Assembly (NCBI GenBank): GCA_000499405.2
Contig: HG738138.1
Span: 3,460,368 to 3,524,367, forward strand
Origin: Onchocerca volvulus
Lineage: Eukaryota; Nematoda; Chromadorea; Rhabditida; Onchocercidae
Length of the DNA: 64,000 nt
Direction: 5' to 3'
Shown here: piece by piece, positions 41,501-54,372 of the stretch
Layout: each line of letters begins with the position of its first letter
Numbering within the stretch: the first letter of the stretch is position 1
The notes under the pieces: generated by a model
The model's input: the letters and a program-made list of their open reading frames with translations, nothing else
What the model was told of the DNA's origin: nothing
Database searches by the model: none
Program-made: the position numbers and the translations under genes

Positions 41501-44500
41501 TAATATTACTTATTTTTAGTTTTTTGCACATTTGGTATCTTATAGAAATGTTTTGAGCATTTAAAACTAGAGATATGATTGAAGAAGTGAAACTACGAGA
41601 ATTGGAAATACCCAGTGATAATAATGCTCTCAGTTGCAAAGATTCTTCGTTTTCACGTGCAAAGCAAGAAATTCAAAACACAGATTCCATTGAGGACAGC
41701 GGTGCAACTACCTGCCCTACCACTGAGAAGCATATAAAAGACGAGGTCGGTATTTTATTGTAACTTCATTCCGGTATTGCTTGCTCAATTTTTCTTTAAT
41801 ACAGCAGGAAAGCTGGATTTTTTAGGTAGAGCAGCTGCCAAAGAGGAAGTATGAAAATGGTAATATGGGTAACAAAAGCGATTCAGATATGTTGGGAAAA
41901 GCTTCATGCAATTCTAGTTTCGGCATCGTTGATTCGTCATTCGCTATCAAACCGGGTAGTTATTCATTTACTTTATTTAAAAAAAATATATATATATCTG
42001 ACACTTCACTCGTTGTTTTTTGGTTACAAACTTAAGATTACAAATTACAAATTACCGATGGAATTATGTAGTCTTTAGCATGTAATTCTCTTTGTGTCTT
42101 TTTTTTTCTTTTTTTTTTTTTTTTTTTTGAGGTGAAATTATCTTTTTAACTTATTACAGAAGAGGTTCGTGCTTTTTTCCATAAAATGGTTGAAATTGAG
42201 GCTGCTTGTGAACCATCCTATTTTCTGCTGGATTTCCAAACATCAGAGGGAACTCAGCTGCCTTCAACTTGTTTCCACGCTGAATGTGATAAAAATCAAA
42301 TAAAGGCTACGGAGGCTCCTAAGAAAAAGATGTCGCTGGACGAATATAAAAGAAGAAAGAGCTCGAAAACCACTACGGATTCGGAGAAGTAAGATTCTTA
42401 TACATTAAGACTTTTTATAGGATATAGGATACTGGTTAAAGTGATTATTTTTTAAAGAAATCAGAATTTCAAGTGTCTGTATTATGCGCATCATTTTTAT
42501 TACTTTCAAATATATGTATGTGCATTTATTATTTTTCATTTTTGAAAGCTAGGAAATATAACTTTTTTTTTGATTGAACATGATGTCTCTTTCACCATCT
42601 TTTGTGAATGATGTAATTTGTTTCCCTCTAACAATAAAAAGAAAAATTTCGCTTAATCTTTTTCGTTTTGTAAATTTCAAGCAATTTGCACTCTTTAATT
42701 TATTGAGATATGGTAATTTTTCTTCTTAAGATCAGTAGTATTTTTTTCAGCTGTTTAAGCTTGTTATTTTTGCTTTTTGCTGTAATGAGATTTAAGCTTT
42801 TTTACTTTTTAAAATTTTTGCTATAATGAGAGCAGATGTTAAAAGATTTCCATGCACGCAAAAAATCAATGCAATTTACTTTTTAGAACACCTGCAATTG
42901 CTATCGCAAAGAAAGCTGAAGACGGTGAGCACAAACAGATGCCACTGTCTCATTCTTTCATACCGTTAATGAATGCCAGTGAAACTGTTGGAAAACGCGC
43001 ATCTTCACTTCGTCTTGGTGCTCTTCCTGATCCTGTACAGTTGCGCGCCACTCCAACGCTTTCAATTGATGACCTGAAACGTCGTATTTATCGACGAACG
43101 ACACCTTCAACTACTTTAACCTCAAAAACTGATAGTATTTCTCCTTCTTTCATGCTGCAGAAGAATGCTCAACATATTTCACCAGGACAATGCTCTGAGG
43201 TGAGAGATATATACGACTGAGATATTCTGTACTCTGTGAAATTTAGACATTAAACTGATAGATGTATTCTGTGATTCGACTAGTACTTGGTCATCTTTCG
43301 CTATTTTTCGACTTCTTTCTTGCATTCTGCTACTCCATGTTTTGATTTAATAATGTTTTTTAATCAAAATAATGAATCATCGCTTATGTACAAAAAGTGT
43401 TCAATGTAATGGGAAAAATTGATCAGTTATAAAAATACCAGCCTTATTTAGAAAAACTGCGGTTCTAGGATCTTGCAGATAGGTCGATTTTTTCATGAAG
43501 GTATGTAGAAAAAATAGTGGATTTCCATTTTCTGATGCGCATTTTTTGCATTTCTTAAGTTCTCGTTTAAACCATCTGTAGCTGTCACTTTTATTTTTAT
43601 GGGACATATACTTTAAAGTGCTTAGTGATCTTGTGTTTGACTTATCTGAATTCAAACAAACTTAGTATTCAGACGAAGGTTTGGTGTAAAAAATAGTCAA
43701 AGTTTGGGAAATTATTATCAGATAAGATTACAGAGAGTTATCCGTATGACGGAGGACAACAAAGATGTGCTAAAAATATTAGAAGTAGATTAGGGTTACA
43801 AAGTGGTTAATTTGATGAATCCAGATACAGCATTTAAAACAATAGAAAAATCCAGTCATGCAGCTAAATAAATAAGAAAAAAGAATTTTAGCAAGAAAAA
43901 AAAATTTTTTTTTTTTTTTAATTGATGCCTTATGTAAAAACTGATTTTATTTTTATTCTATACTGTTTTGCCCGGGAATGAATGCAGCAGTAAAATGTAG
44001 AGTACTTTGTGCGGAAATTTTAAGTGTTAGACCGGGAAGGTTTCGACAATGCGAAGACGCAAGCACAACTTTCATACTGTTTTATACTTAGATGACTTGA
44101 ATTTACAAAGTACTAAAACTTTTTATGTATCTCTGTTTGTATTAATATATCAAATCTATTTTGGCACACTTTCCTTATGAAAGTAGATTTCGGCATCTTA
44201 ATTTGTGCAAGAATTTCAGGAAGGACTAACTTCAATTGCAACGTCGTCCTCATCATCATCATGGCGAAGAGAACCACCTTCAACTGTAATTTCTAGTAAA
44301 GATAAGAGGTTGTCGCTTGAAGAACGATTACGTTTAATACTCGGCTGTGGTGAGGGGTACGCTGATAGATACAGTTCATCTATTTCTACAACAAATGCTC
44401 CTCCACCACCTCCACCGCCTCCCCCTCCTCTTCCTATCAAGAGTTCAGGTTAGTATCCGAATTTAAAGATTATACTTGTAAAAATTTATTTAGTTGCACT

Positions 44501-44745
44501 GTGGTAGAAAGCATACTTATTGCGTTTTTTTTTTTTTTTTTCTTTGTTTTGTTTTTCGAGCGTTTCATCGTACAATAGTGGGATACTCGTGTTTTCCAGA
44601 AAAGCCAAAACTGAGATACGATTTCTCTTGTGATGTTGATTCGGATATCCCTCTACCACCACCACCACCTACAACTACCCCATCTTGCAGTCATTCAGAT
44701 CAACGTTCATATGAATCACATGCGCTGGGGCCCCGTAAAGGCTGA
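29579..44745 (+). CDS. PHD-SET chromatin protein, KMT2E/SETD5 (SET-9/SET-26) family
   Basis: Thirty-five phase-compatible exons give 1925 residues; an in-frame TAA precedes the ATG at 29579. Exons 1-17 (29579-36275) encode a low-complexity N-terminal part. The C4HC3 PHD finger ([19 protein letters not shown], then [19 protein letters not shown]) spans 36401-36572 and 36816-37029, about residues 763-810. The SET domain lies on 37496-37701, 37957-38140 and 38370-38519. It has RASCRPN where active enzymes carry the N-H-S-C-x-P-N motif, as in KMT2E and SETD5, so it is likely a weak or inactive methyltransferase. Further marks are an AT-hook (KKSGRPRKK, near 40040), [11 protein letters not shown] (40377-40615), [13 protein letters not shown] (42160-42388) and a polyproline tail, most of them shared with KMT2E. 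The family binds H3K4me3 in the nucleus and restrains transcription. Exon 23 could instead end slightly earlier. Confidence 0.9.
30233..30286 (+). ncRNA. Candidate compact hairpin (miRNA-precursor-like) in intron 2 of the PHD-SET gene
   Basis: The sequence forms a basal 9-bp stem (CTCGGTAAT with ATTACCGAG), an internal 5x4 loop, then an 11-bp stem (GAGAATTACAT with ATGTAATTCTC), closing on a 5-nt loop. The total is 54 nt. It lies in the sense orientation in an intron. The size is near the short end for nematode pre-miRNAs, and no known miRNA seed was recognised. It could equally be a small inverted-repeat element. The structure is read directly; the function is inference. Confidence 0.35.
30918..31157 (+). 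other. Possible alternative first exon of the PHD-SET gene
   Basis: A very long T tract ends in CTATAG at 30912-30917, typical of an acceptor. Fifteen bases later an ATG at 30933 opens a frame ([18 protein letters not shown] and on) that runs without interruption into exon 3 (31037-31157) in the same phase. Spliced-leader addition here would give an isoform lacking exons 1-2 with a different N-terminus. The internal acceptor at 31036 is what the longer form uses. Confidence 0.4.
32130..32337 (+). other. GC-AG intron 6 of the PHD-SET gene
   Basis: The donor reads AAG|GCAAGT and the acceptor GTTAAG|G. The upstream exon needs a phase-2 exit, and no GT donor in it provides one: the nearby GTTTTT site leads to a stop within seven codons of the next exon. 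The GC junction restores Arg and continues with [13 protein letters not shown]. Confidence 0.8.
40245..40376 (+). other. GC-AG intron 27 of the PHD-SET gene
   Basis: The exon ends ...AACAAAGCAATG and the intron begins GCAAGT. The only GT option (40249) would put the next exon, starting TTATTCCAGTC, into a frame with an early TGA. With the GC donor the join gives NKAM then [14 protein letters not shown], which contains a motif shared with KMT2E. Confidence 0.85.
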
Positions 44746-47700
44746 GATTTGTAAGTTATTCGCATTATGATAACGTTTGTGATTAAAGACAACTTCTGGC
44801 TATGCAGGTATTTAAGAACTCCTGATCTATGAACTACTGCTTATGAATTTGCTATTTTTTCAGCAACCTGATGCGGTATCACCGGGTTATAAACTGCTGT
44901 TTTTTGATTATACGCTCACAGATTTATTCTCTACCTCTTCAGCACAATTAGTATGCTTATTTTGCTTTTCCGGTTTATTTAATGAATGATATCAAAATGT
45001 TAACATTTTCTTTGTTTGAAATGGATAATTTATAAAAAATGTGCTATAGTCTCCGAATCGCTTTTTTAATAATTTTATGTCAACTTTTCTGCTATTAATT
45101 GTAAGGACGGAAAGTTTATTGTACTAGGTCCTATTATATCCAGCTCTCTTCATCCTTCATCCATTTCCGCTCTTTCTTTTTACTATATATCAACAACTTA
45201 TATCTGGTTATTATTCTCTAAGTATGACTTATGTTTTGATCAATTTCATTTCTGAATTGTGTACACTTTTTCTCTAAATTGTCATTGGGCGTTGAGTACT
45301 TGTTCTTACTCAGGACCTAGAAAGGCTTTATGAGTTGCGAATATTGTTATATTCAGTGGCTACTGTATTTATTATCAGTGCGGTATGGGTGAGCCCTTCT
45401 GTATTTTATGGGTGAATTGCGAATTTCAGTTTATAATGTCTTACTATTGATCTCTATGCTTTTTTCTAGCGTATATTTTAGCTTCTTGTTCCCTTCCTCT
45501 TTTCAGTTTTGTTTTTATATCCCTTCCTCTGTCCTTCCTTAAAATTGTAATCGTTTGTGAGGAAATGATGGGTTTGTTGTGTCGTCCCAATTTTTCTGTT
45601 AACTTGCAGTCATTTTGAGTAATCAGTATTGTACTGCATTTGCATTACAAGCACAGCCCTTAGTCACTGCTATGTTTGTTAGATTTTCCTTTCTCTGTTT
45701 TTCCAGTTCTACTTTTTAAAGCGTTTAAAGGAGGCTTTTTAACTTCTGTGAATTTTGTTTATTGTTCAAATGAATTGAAAATGACATCTTATCTTTATTT
45801 TTTGTTGTAATTATGGGAACTGTTTTTATTTAAGCTTTTTTTAATTGTGGGATATGAAAATATTTTTTATGATGTTTAGTTGTAATCATAGATCATCTCG
45901 TCTTCCTTTTGTTGTAATACATTATGGCTGCGTTGTATATACAGAAGTTTTGTTCACTCTGAGTGAACTTTCGTCATTAGCGCATCAGTATTATGACTTT
46001 CAATTCTTTAAGGCGAGATAAGGTAAACTGGGACAGAAGTATAGAACTGTGAATTTTGTTGAAAAAAAATCAGTATGCGAAGTTTTTATTTCACTTAGTC
46101 TCCAGATTGATTTATTTAATATTGCAAGCGTAACTTTAATTTTCGTTGCTCTATATTTTGTGCGATCACATATAATATCCCCAGTTCTTTAAACACGCAC
46201 TCCCTCAAAAAATAATGTGGAGCGCCGTATGATGTTGCTGATTAACTCTTAAAGTTCAGCATCTCGTTAATTTTGCGGTGCCTTTTACTGTCGTCAAAAT
46301 TACATAATCTGTTTAGTTGTTTCCTGTACTTGTTTGCTGTATTATAAAAAGATTCATGTGTATAAAATTATTAACCATGTTTTCTAATACATCTGTGGGA
46401 AACGTTGAAATCATGGCTAGTTATGACACTTTTTCCAAACTTCTCTACGGGTGTAGTGATTTACGACATAAGGGATGATAGGGACAAAAATTAGATGTAG
46501 TTTGGATGAAAAGATATAGTTGAGCTCTTTGTGGAATCACAGGGCCTCAACAAAGCGATCCACTGAATCCAGTAGTTATGAGCAGTCGTGAAGCATTAAA
46601 AAGAGGTTGCAGAATTGGTGACTGTTTAAATTTACGTTTGGAAAAGGAGTAATAAAGCGAGATAATTGAAAAGCAGTTGTTTAATACTATATCTTTAATT
46701 TGATTAAGAATGCAGAAGAATATTCCCCGCTGGACTTAGAATAAATGAGTTTCTCATTCTTGAGACTGCTACTATGAAAGTAGTAAAGCTGGTGTCTCAG
46801 TTTTCAGGAAAAAAAAACTATTGGCCTCTACTTAGTAATTGTTGTTTTGTTCTGATTTGTTTGAATTGTGTGAATTACTTAAGTATGCAGATATTTATTC
46901 GTTTCGGAAGTAAAGGATATTACGAATATCGATCAAGTGGAAGCGGGCGGTTACGATTTTAAAATTTTTTAAAAATATTCGTCTAATTGCAGCTATGTTC
47001 AATAGAATTACGGAAAACGCTGGACTTAAATGTAGGTTTTTGGATGGAAAGCAATTGAGCTGAAGCTTCTATTCGATATTGGTTTACCTTCTCCTGGGAA
47101 TCTGCATTGATCAACCCGTTGTATACATCACGTAATTTATCTATTAGAAAGGTTTAGTTGTTATTTCGAAAAAAATTATTGAGCGTCTTACGCTTTCTTT
47201 CGTCAATGATTTTGATTTTATTCGGATTTTCTTAATGAAGGTGATCTACTATTAAGTTCATTCCTGCGTCCTGAAAATAGATCATTCGATAGTGAAAGAA
47301 TGAGTGTGGGAATGGTGTCAGATTCAAATTTGAAGTAAGACTGGATTATAATTTATTTTCGGATGAAATGATTGGAGTTTAAATTATTTGGGGATATCTT
47401 CATTTTTTCATATTTAATTGTCTGTGAATATTTCTTAAGTTGTTTCTGGAGAAAAGGACGAAATCAGTAAAAGGGTAGAGCTATGCAATATATTTTTCAT
47501 GCTTAATTTTTTTTTTTTGTTGAAAATATTTCTAGATTGCTTCTCTTCTGCTTCCTATCAATATTTCCTCTTCCGTTATTATTCTTTTGTCATTAATGTT
47601 AACCAAGCTTTCTTTCATAATTTTGATATCGTCCTTCATTTTGCAGCGAAATGCTTGAATACCAGAACAATTCAAATTCTGTGAATTTGGTTTTAACAAG

Positions 47701-49539
47701 ATTAATGCATGCTAATGAATATAGCAAAACATGGTTTTGCAAAAGGAATGCAATTATTTCGTTCTTTTTGATTAAGCAATTTAATGAGGTACGTTCTAAT
47801 AATGAGATTTAGAGATTCTGCAGAGTTGAATCTGAATATTTCAGGATAGATGTTAGAAGCTCAAAAACAACTCAGTATCATCATGCAGATATATGTTCTC
47901 GATATTTTAAACAAAGTGAAAATATGCTAACATTTATTGGCTATCTAGATCATCATTTTTAGGGTTGCTTTTGGAATAAAAAAAAGTAAATAAATAAATA
48001 AAATATCCAAGAATAAAATATCCAAAATGAAGTCGGATATACATATAAAATATATGCCTTAGTTCAGGTATAAACTTACTTATAGTTTTAAAAGAATAAA
48101 CAGAAATAATGAAATATTGCGATATTGATTATTGTGCTTTTTCATTTTTTTTCTGGAATGGCAATAAGTGCTTCTTTTTCCGCTAAACTTTGAAACATAA
48201 GGAAAGACATTGGATGAAATTGGAAGTTTCATTATAAGTTTCTTTTTTTTTTTCTCTATATTATTCTCTCTAGCCAGAGAATTCTCTAACCTATTTTCTT
48301 ATATTAAACTGAAGACCAGTTTGTTTATTGTGAAACGCAGAATATCTGCAGTATATAGAAGGAATAAGTAAGAGTTTAACATGTCATTTTGAAAGAGATC
48401 AAATCAAAGACACTATTATTTGGAGGTGTAATAAGTGGAGTAAATAGATGTACGTTTGGGAATTGATCTCTGTCATATGCATAACTTGAATTTTCATTTT
48501 GAATGTTTTGATGGATTACTAAGCGGCTTATTGCTAATATCCTTGAATTATTCGATTGGAAATATCACTCAAGGGATTCGATTCCTTAAGCTCATTCACG
48601 GAAAATTTACAAATATTAAGACTTTTGCACTTTTTGTTCATTGATGTGAAGAAAGACTGATTGCCGTGCATTGGAAGTGCAATGTACGTTTAGTTATCGA
48701 AACTACTGCAACTGCAACTGAACTATTGCAGGAAAAAGTGGAAGGATGAGCGGTGATGACGTCGAAATGCTATTGATGCTTTATGTTTAGTAGTTATATA
48801 GAACGAGTATTGAGCATCTTGTTCAATTTCAATACTTTTTTGCCAAGTACCATTATCATTCTGAAGGGCATCCGTTTTTGTCCTTTTCTATTTTTCAGTT
48901 TCAAGTTATTATCTGTATTTCCTAAACTAGGCCATTTTCCATCAACTAATTTGTTCTTATTTGCGATGCCACTCAAAACAAGTGAAGCAATCCTGGCTGC
49001 AATTCACGATGCATTATGCGAAAGATGCATGGATAGCAAGGATGGCAGGATGATTTCGATTTTTAATATTTTTTCGGATAGAGTTAGAAGAAAAAATGAG
49101 GATGGGAAGAGAATTACAAATGTCAAATCTTATTTGAACAAATTTAAGCTGACTTTTTAAGCTTTCTTTCTCTAAAGATTTTTTTCTGCTCATCAGCAAT
49201 TGCCGAGATTTCATCCTTAAATTGCAAATTATGAGCAGATTTGAATCTTATAAATTGATAATATTCATAAATAGTAGCAATTTTAACCATATTGTATTAT
49301 TTTATGTTTGGTATTAGAAAGCTGTAAATTTCCAGTGTAGTTAGGACGTATTACCCGCACTAAATACAGGTGTTGCCGTAAGGAAGTAAGGTTTCCGAAT
49401 CATTAAATGCTTGATTAAGCTCAAAGGGGTAGAACTGCATAAATTGCAGGGCAAGTAAAAAGATCGGAAGTTCTAAAATAATTGTTGAAGGAAAGTTTCG
49501 CTCTACTTATTTCACAATGTCTGCGTTACTATTACCAAC
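44746..49539. other. 4.8 kb spacer, mostly no recognisable gene
   Basis: The 3' UTR of the PHD-SET gene and the promoter of the next gene should lie here. The sequence is T-rich and broken by stops in all frames. One small open frame at 48966-49160 is listed separately. An acceptor-like TTGCAG near 48733, followed by an ATG at about 48746 and 14 codons (MSGDDVEMLLMLYV), could be an undetected first exon, but no continuation was found. Confidence 0.5.
48966..49160 (+). CDS. Hypothetical small basic protein, 64 residues
   Basis: The ATG at 48966 opens a frame whose product begins MPLKTSEAILAAIHDALCER and ends with a basic part (DRVRRKNEDGKR, then SYLNKFKLTF). Codon use and amino-acid mixture look more like protein than the neighbouring frames. 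The same frame is open upstream to 48783, but that part is hydrophobic and Phe-rich and probably not translated. No splice partner or domain was identified. It could be an isolated small gene, an exon, or chance. Confidence 0.3.
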   Translation: MPLKTSEAILAAIHDALCERCMDSKDGRMISIFNIFSDRVRRKNEDGKRITNVKSYLNKFKLTF

Positions 49540-52500
49540 ATGATCTTGCGCTATTTTTTGCGCACATTTTATCTCATTACCTGCAATTTATTAGCTGTAA
49601 ACGGTGTTCGCAGTGATTTTTTAACGCATCAAACAATGCGTTTTTTCAATACCGTTCGCAATGACTTCCTGATATATGGTATAACCCAGGTAATCTATAG
49701 GTTTTAATTGATAGAGTAAATAAATTTCAAATCTTATTCTAGCATTCACTGAATTTAATTATATTGAACTGATAACTGGTGATTTTCATTGAGCCTATTA
49801 TTAAGTTTGAAGAATTATATTTTTATTCCAAATTATTTTTAATTGATGTCGAAACTGAATAAGATAAAAAATATTTGCTGAATTAACTATTTTCTTATTT
49901 CTGGAATTGGGAAAAATTGCAAGTTGTACGATTTTAACGATTCCAGGATTGTCAATTATATTTCGTGGAACATATGAATTATATGCTGATCAAATCACTG
50001 AAAGTTGATCGAAGTAACACATATTGCTATCCAGATTTAGTCAAACTTCATCTTCGGCAAGGAATCAAGCAAATTTCACTTTTGCTAATAATGAAACAAG
50101 CCATGAATCACATCTGTACGTTACCAATCGAAATGCCATCGCTTCAAACTGTTAGTAATGGGCAACTTTTCAGGTTTTTTTCTAATTATTTTCTCTATTC
50201 ATTGATATAATGTTTTATTAATCACCACTCAGACATGATTAAGGTCTGATAAGGTTCGACATTTAACATTGTTAAATCTTGCTGTTTACGATTTACATTT
50301 ACAGTCAGAGTTCTTTGGCATGTAACAAATGAAAATAGGTGAACTAGAAAATGTGTTTTATGAAAATATGCTATAAGCAATTTTCCTTTCTGAATATTTC
50401 TTAAGTTCCATTATCTGGGTCAATTTTCCAAGTTTTATTCTTTGCATTAATTGGAGTAAAACATAATGCTAGATTTGGTAGATCGCTTTGGAATTCCTGT
50501 CTGATACCAAAGATTCTGGAATTCCTGCGTGATGCTATTTCCATTTATGAGTATTCAGATTCTGGTATTGTAATACTAAATTTAATGATACTATTTTAAG
50601 TTATTTGACATTATATTTAGTTTTAAATATATCGGAACATATGTATTACTTGTTGAAGTGCTAAATCAGGCCAAATATATTTCAAACCGTATGTTCAGAT
50701 GTAGTCCAACATTGAGTTGTTGAAAATCTGTAGAATGCGATGAATTACAATTGCAGTTATTCAATATTTACTTCATTACCATATGCTGCCTGTTCACGTC
50801 TCAGAGATAACAATTTTCTTCTTGAGCCTGATTTATCTTTTATGGACACCACATTTTCTGATATTATTTATTTTATTAATGCCAAATCAATTGGCTTTCA
50901 GCGGGATATACAACAATTTCGGGTTCGTTTTTCGGCATGATATAAATTGCTTTTGCAATTTAAGTAATTTTTGAAATTCTCAAATTATGGCTGTTTATTG
51001 TGCCAATTTTTGAATTGAAAAATTTTCGAATAGAAACTTTGGAAAATTCCTCTCCTACCCGCTGAATAACTTCTGTGAAAAATTATTTCCAGATAAATGA
51101 GTACGGTAATCTGGTAGCAATGGAAAAATTCGTTGTTTATCATCCACAAAAAGGTTTTTGTTTTAATTGTTTCCGATTTGTCCAAAAATCGCGACTGAGA
51201 CTGCGTGTTCTTGTTACTTCGAATAAATTTTTGAGAAACTTTTGATCAAGCTTCAGGATAGCTATTCTGTAGAGAAACTGAAATATTGTTGAAATTGAAA
51301 TCATTATCAGGTAGTCATGGAGGTATTGAACAATTCAATCAATTCATCGTTGAGCTCGATTTGAAGCGTTCAATATTATATACTTTCAATCGCCTTCAAA
51401 AAAACTTACTGTCCGAATGTTTGTTCGACTTGCTTTTCAGGTTTTAGCTAAATCTAATCTAAACATTTCCAACTTTCGGAATCAACTTGAATTAACTTTT
51501 CAGATTAAAGCCAATAATTAATTTGCAGACCATCTTATCGTTTCCCTAAATGGATTGAATTCAACCATGTACAACGCAAACAGGCTTGGCTTGAATCGTT
51601 TGCTGTCGATGGCCAGTTGATGATGTTTACTGAATCCATTCATGATGTAATTAATCTTTTTGTAGCCTTCACTGAACTAAAGTATCAATTTAGTGCAAAA
51701 AAAGCGTAGTTATGTTTTATTATCCAATAGACCTTTTGGAATGAAATCATGGCAATTTGTATCGGTGAGTTTCAGGAAATGGGAGCCACTTCTGAATTGT
51801 ATTTAAAAAATCTACGGATTCGAAATAGCTCAACACGATTGCTGCATTTAGATTTTGTTGGTGATATTGGTGTGCTGCAAAAACAAACTTATGCTGATTT
51901 ATCAACAAAGAATATTTCTACTTTTGGTAACTTGAAGTCCACTTTAACATGGAATTTTCGAAGCTTCAACCGGCAATCTTAAACACTAAAGCACTAAATT
52001 TATGCCGAGATTATTTAATCGATTAATCCAAACAATGATGAAATTACTCGAACCTCACTACCACAAAATCCGTCATCCAGTAATAATCATGATTTAATTT
52101 TCTCAATTTTTTCAAAAAACATCACTTCCTGATTTTATTTGCGCCTGTCGGATGTGTTTTTCCTTGGAGTATTTAATTTTTCTGTCTTTCTGTTCAGGAT
52201 TCATTGATTTTGCTTAGAAACCTAGAATATTCATCTTAAATGTTTTTATGTGGCTTATGTTACGGCTTTTTTCAACCCATCAGTTGAGAGTTAACTTTTC
52301 CGCTATTTTTGAACTCGCTTGCGGTGGTAATTCCAGTCAATATCAGCTTTTTACATTTATCAAACTTATCTCTGAGCAAAATCATTTCGACCTTATTTAA
52401 AAATTGACGCATTGCAGATAATGTGAGACAATTATATGCGCAAAGTGCCCGAAATGCTCAATTAGCAATATCTCACGCGTCACAAAAAAATACCGTTTTG

Positions 52501-54372
52501 GATATAATATCACCGGCAACATTAACGGTTAAAACAACTTCAACATCTACAGCAGCTTCTGTTGAGAAAGCAACAATAAATGGAATTGATCAATTCTATT
52601 CCGAAATCGAAAGTGATCAGTCAAGTGGTATCATAGATCATAAAATTTGGAAAGGAACCAAAACACCGGCAACGGAACGCTCATCTACATTGTCGTATCA
52701 ACAATGGTAAATATTACGTTGCAAAATTTTCATACGTTGATCATCAACCAAACTAATTCACTACTTTTTGGAGCAATCATTAGCTATTGGCTTCTCGAAA
52801 TTTTAGTTTTGTTTTGCGATGAAACTTACTTCGATATTTGCCTGATAGCTCCATTAAGTTTCCGCTTAGATTAAAAGAGATGGCAAAGAATTTATTAGCG
52901 AAGATATGATTCCAAAACTATAATAATGATGAGGTGATGAAAACTCCAGACATTTTCTTCCTCATTCATGTGTTGGTAATATTTGATTTTTTGATCTAAA
53001 AGTACATTTTCAAAAAGATTATTTTATTTCTTCACTTTTTCTGAAGAAATAAAATTTTCTAGTCAACTAATTTTTCCGAATTTTAAACTCTACGTTCGAC
53101 GGTTTCGACAATGTCCTTTTCTTTTTTTGGCCGGAGTTCCTATGATTTCTGTCTATTTATTTATGCATTAATCTTAACAAAAGAAACACATCGAAAATAC
53201 AAAGAAGAATGTTTTTCTTTTGATTTATGGAAACTTAAAGTTGGACTCTCACAAATGTCAGCGACAGGGAACGGTTTTTGGTGGCTCATTTTGTTTAACT
53301 AACTTGATGATACAAATTTTACGCTCGATATAAAAATTGAGAAATATTGATAAAATCTCAAGCAAACATTAAAGGACTTATATCTTTTACACCATTTATG
53401 GAAACTCAAATTTGGACTTATATGTGTCAGTACTTGATTATTTGTCACTTCTTTGTTTTAGTGCAAATAGACAAAATTTGGTACATAAGCCTAATTTATG
53501 GTCAAGAACATGAAAAAATTGATTTCGTTTCCTTCCGCTTGTTGAGGTCAACTATAGTGATGAAAAGTTGTCGAGGATATAGTATTTTTTTATTAAGGAA
53601 ACGGAGATTTCTGTAAGCTGGTTTCTGGACAGTTATCTTTGAAAGACTTCCTGATAAAATCATACTGAGTTTTCTCGTCTCAATCCGGAGAATAAGAGAA
53701 AAGGGAAATAGGCTTATTGCCTACCATATGCTTTAAGAATGTTGCAGGAAGCTTTTCAGACATTAGCTATCGAGCGCAATGAGTTTAAATTCTTATAGAT
53801 AATAACATGATGAAACTCAAATAAATTAGATTTTCCGGAATGCAGTGACACATGTTGGCGTGTTAAGCTTTTGGCTGGATAGCTCAACTGGTATTATCTA
53901 AATGGTTAGCAAATTATTTCTGTTGAAAATTCGTTGACATTTTTTCAGGTTTACGAAAGATGTTAGCAAGTATCATGACATGGAGGAATCAGAAAAGAAA
54001 CTTGCTGAAAATACGGAAGAAATGCGGAATATTATTCTTCCAAGCAGTAATGACAGTAAAATATTCTGGGAGAGTAATATTTCCAAAGTTGATAAAAACA
54101 AAGAAAACATAATGCTCGATATTGATGATCACATTTATGATAACGAAATGGGAAACGTACAAGGAACAAAGAAAGAAAATGAAGTTTTCCAATTTCCAGA
54201 AATTATTCCAGAAAAAGATATTATAACAAGTGCAACTGTTGGTCACAGCGAAATGACCACACAACCAAGTACTACATTAAGATCAAATTGTACTTTGACT
54301 GTGATGCAACTGAATGTATTTATATGTTTACTTGCTTCTTTTCATATATATTTGACCTTTAGTATTCCTTAA
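49540..54372 (+). CDS. Secreted, probably GPI-anchored protein of unknown family
   Basis: Nine phase-consistent exons give 586 residues: 49540-49689, 49947-50173, 50757-50922, 51093-51153, 51311-51440, 51529-51646, 51731-51926, 52418-52706 and 53949-54372. The N-terminus MILRYFLRTFYLITCNLLAV looks like a signal peptide. A folded part of about 340 residues holds scattered cysteines (NTYCYPDL, NHICTLP, YAACSRLRDNN, LSECLFD, AICIGEF) and an N-glycosylation sequon in RNSSTRL. A Thr/Ser-rich, then acidic, probably disordered region follows. The end is TTLRSNCTLT and a hydrophobic tail (VFICLLASFHIYLTFSIP) directly at the stop, as in GPI-attachment signals; a single-pass membrane anchor is the alternative. 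I do not recognise the family. If intron 7 is retained, the frame would stop at 51982. Confidence 0.8.

Noticed and set aside
44216..44440. Gly-rich - strand frame
   Set aside because: It is the reverse complement of the polyproline and Ser runs encoded on the + strand in exon 34 of the PHD-SET gene.
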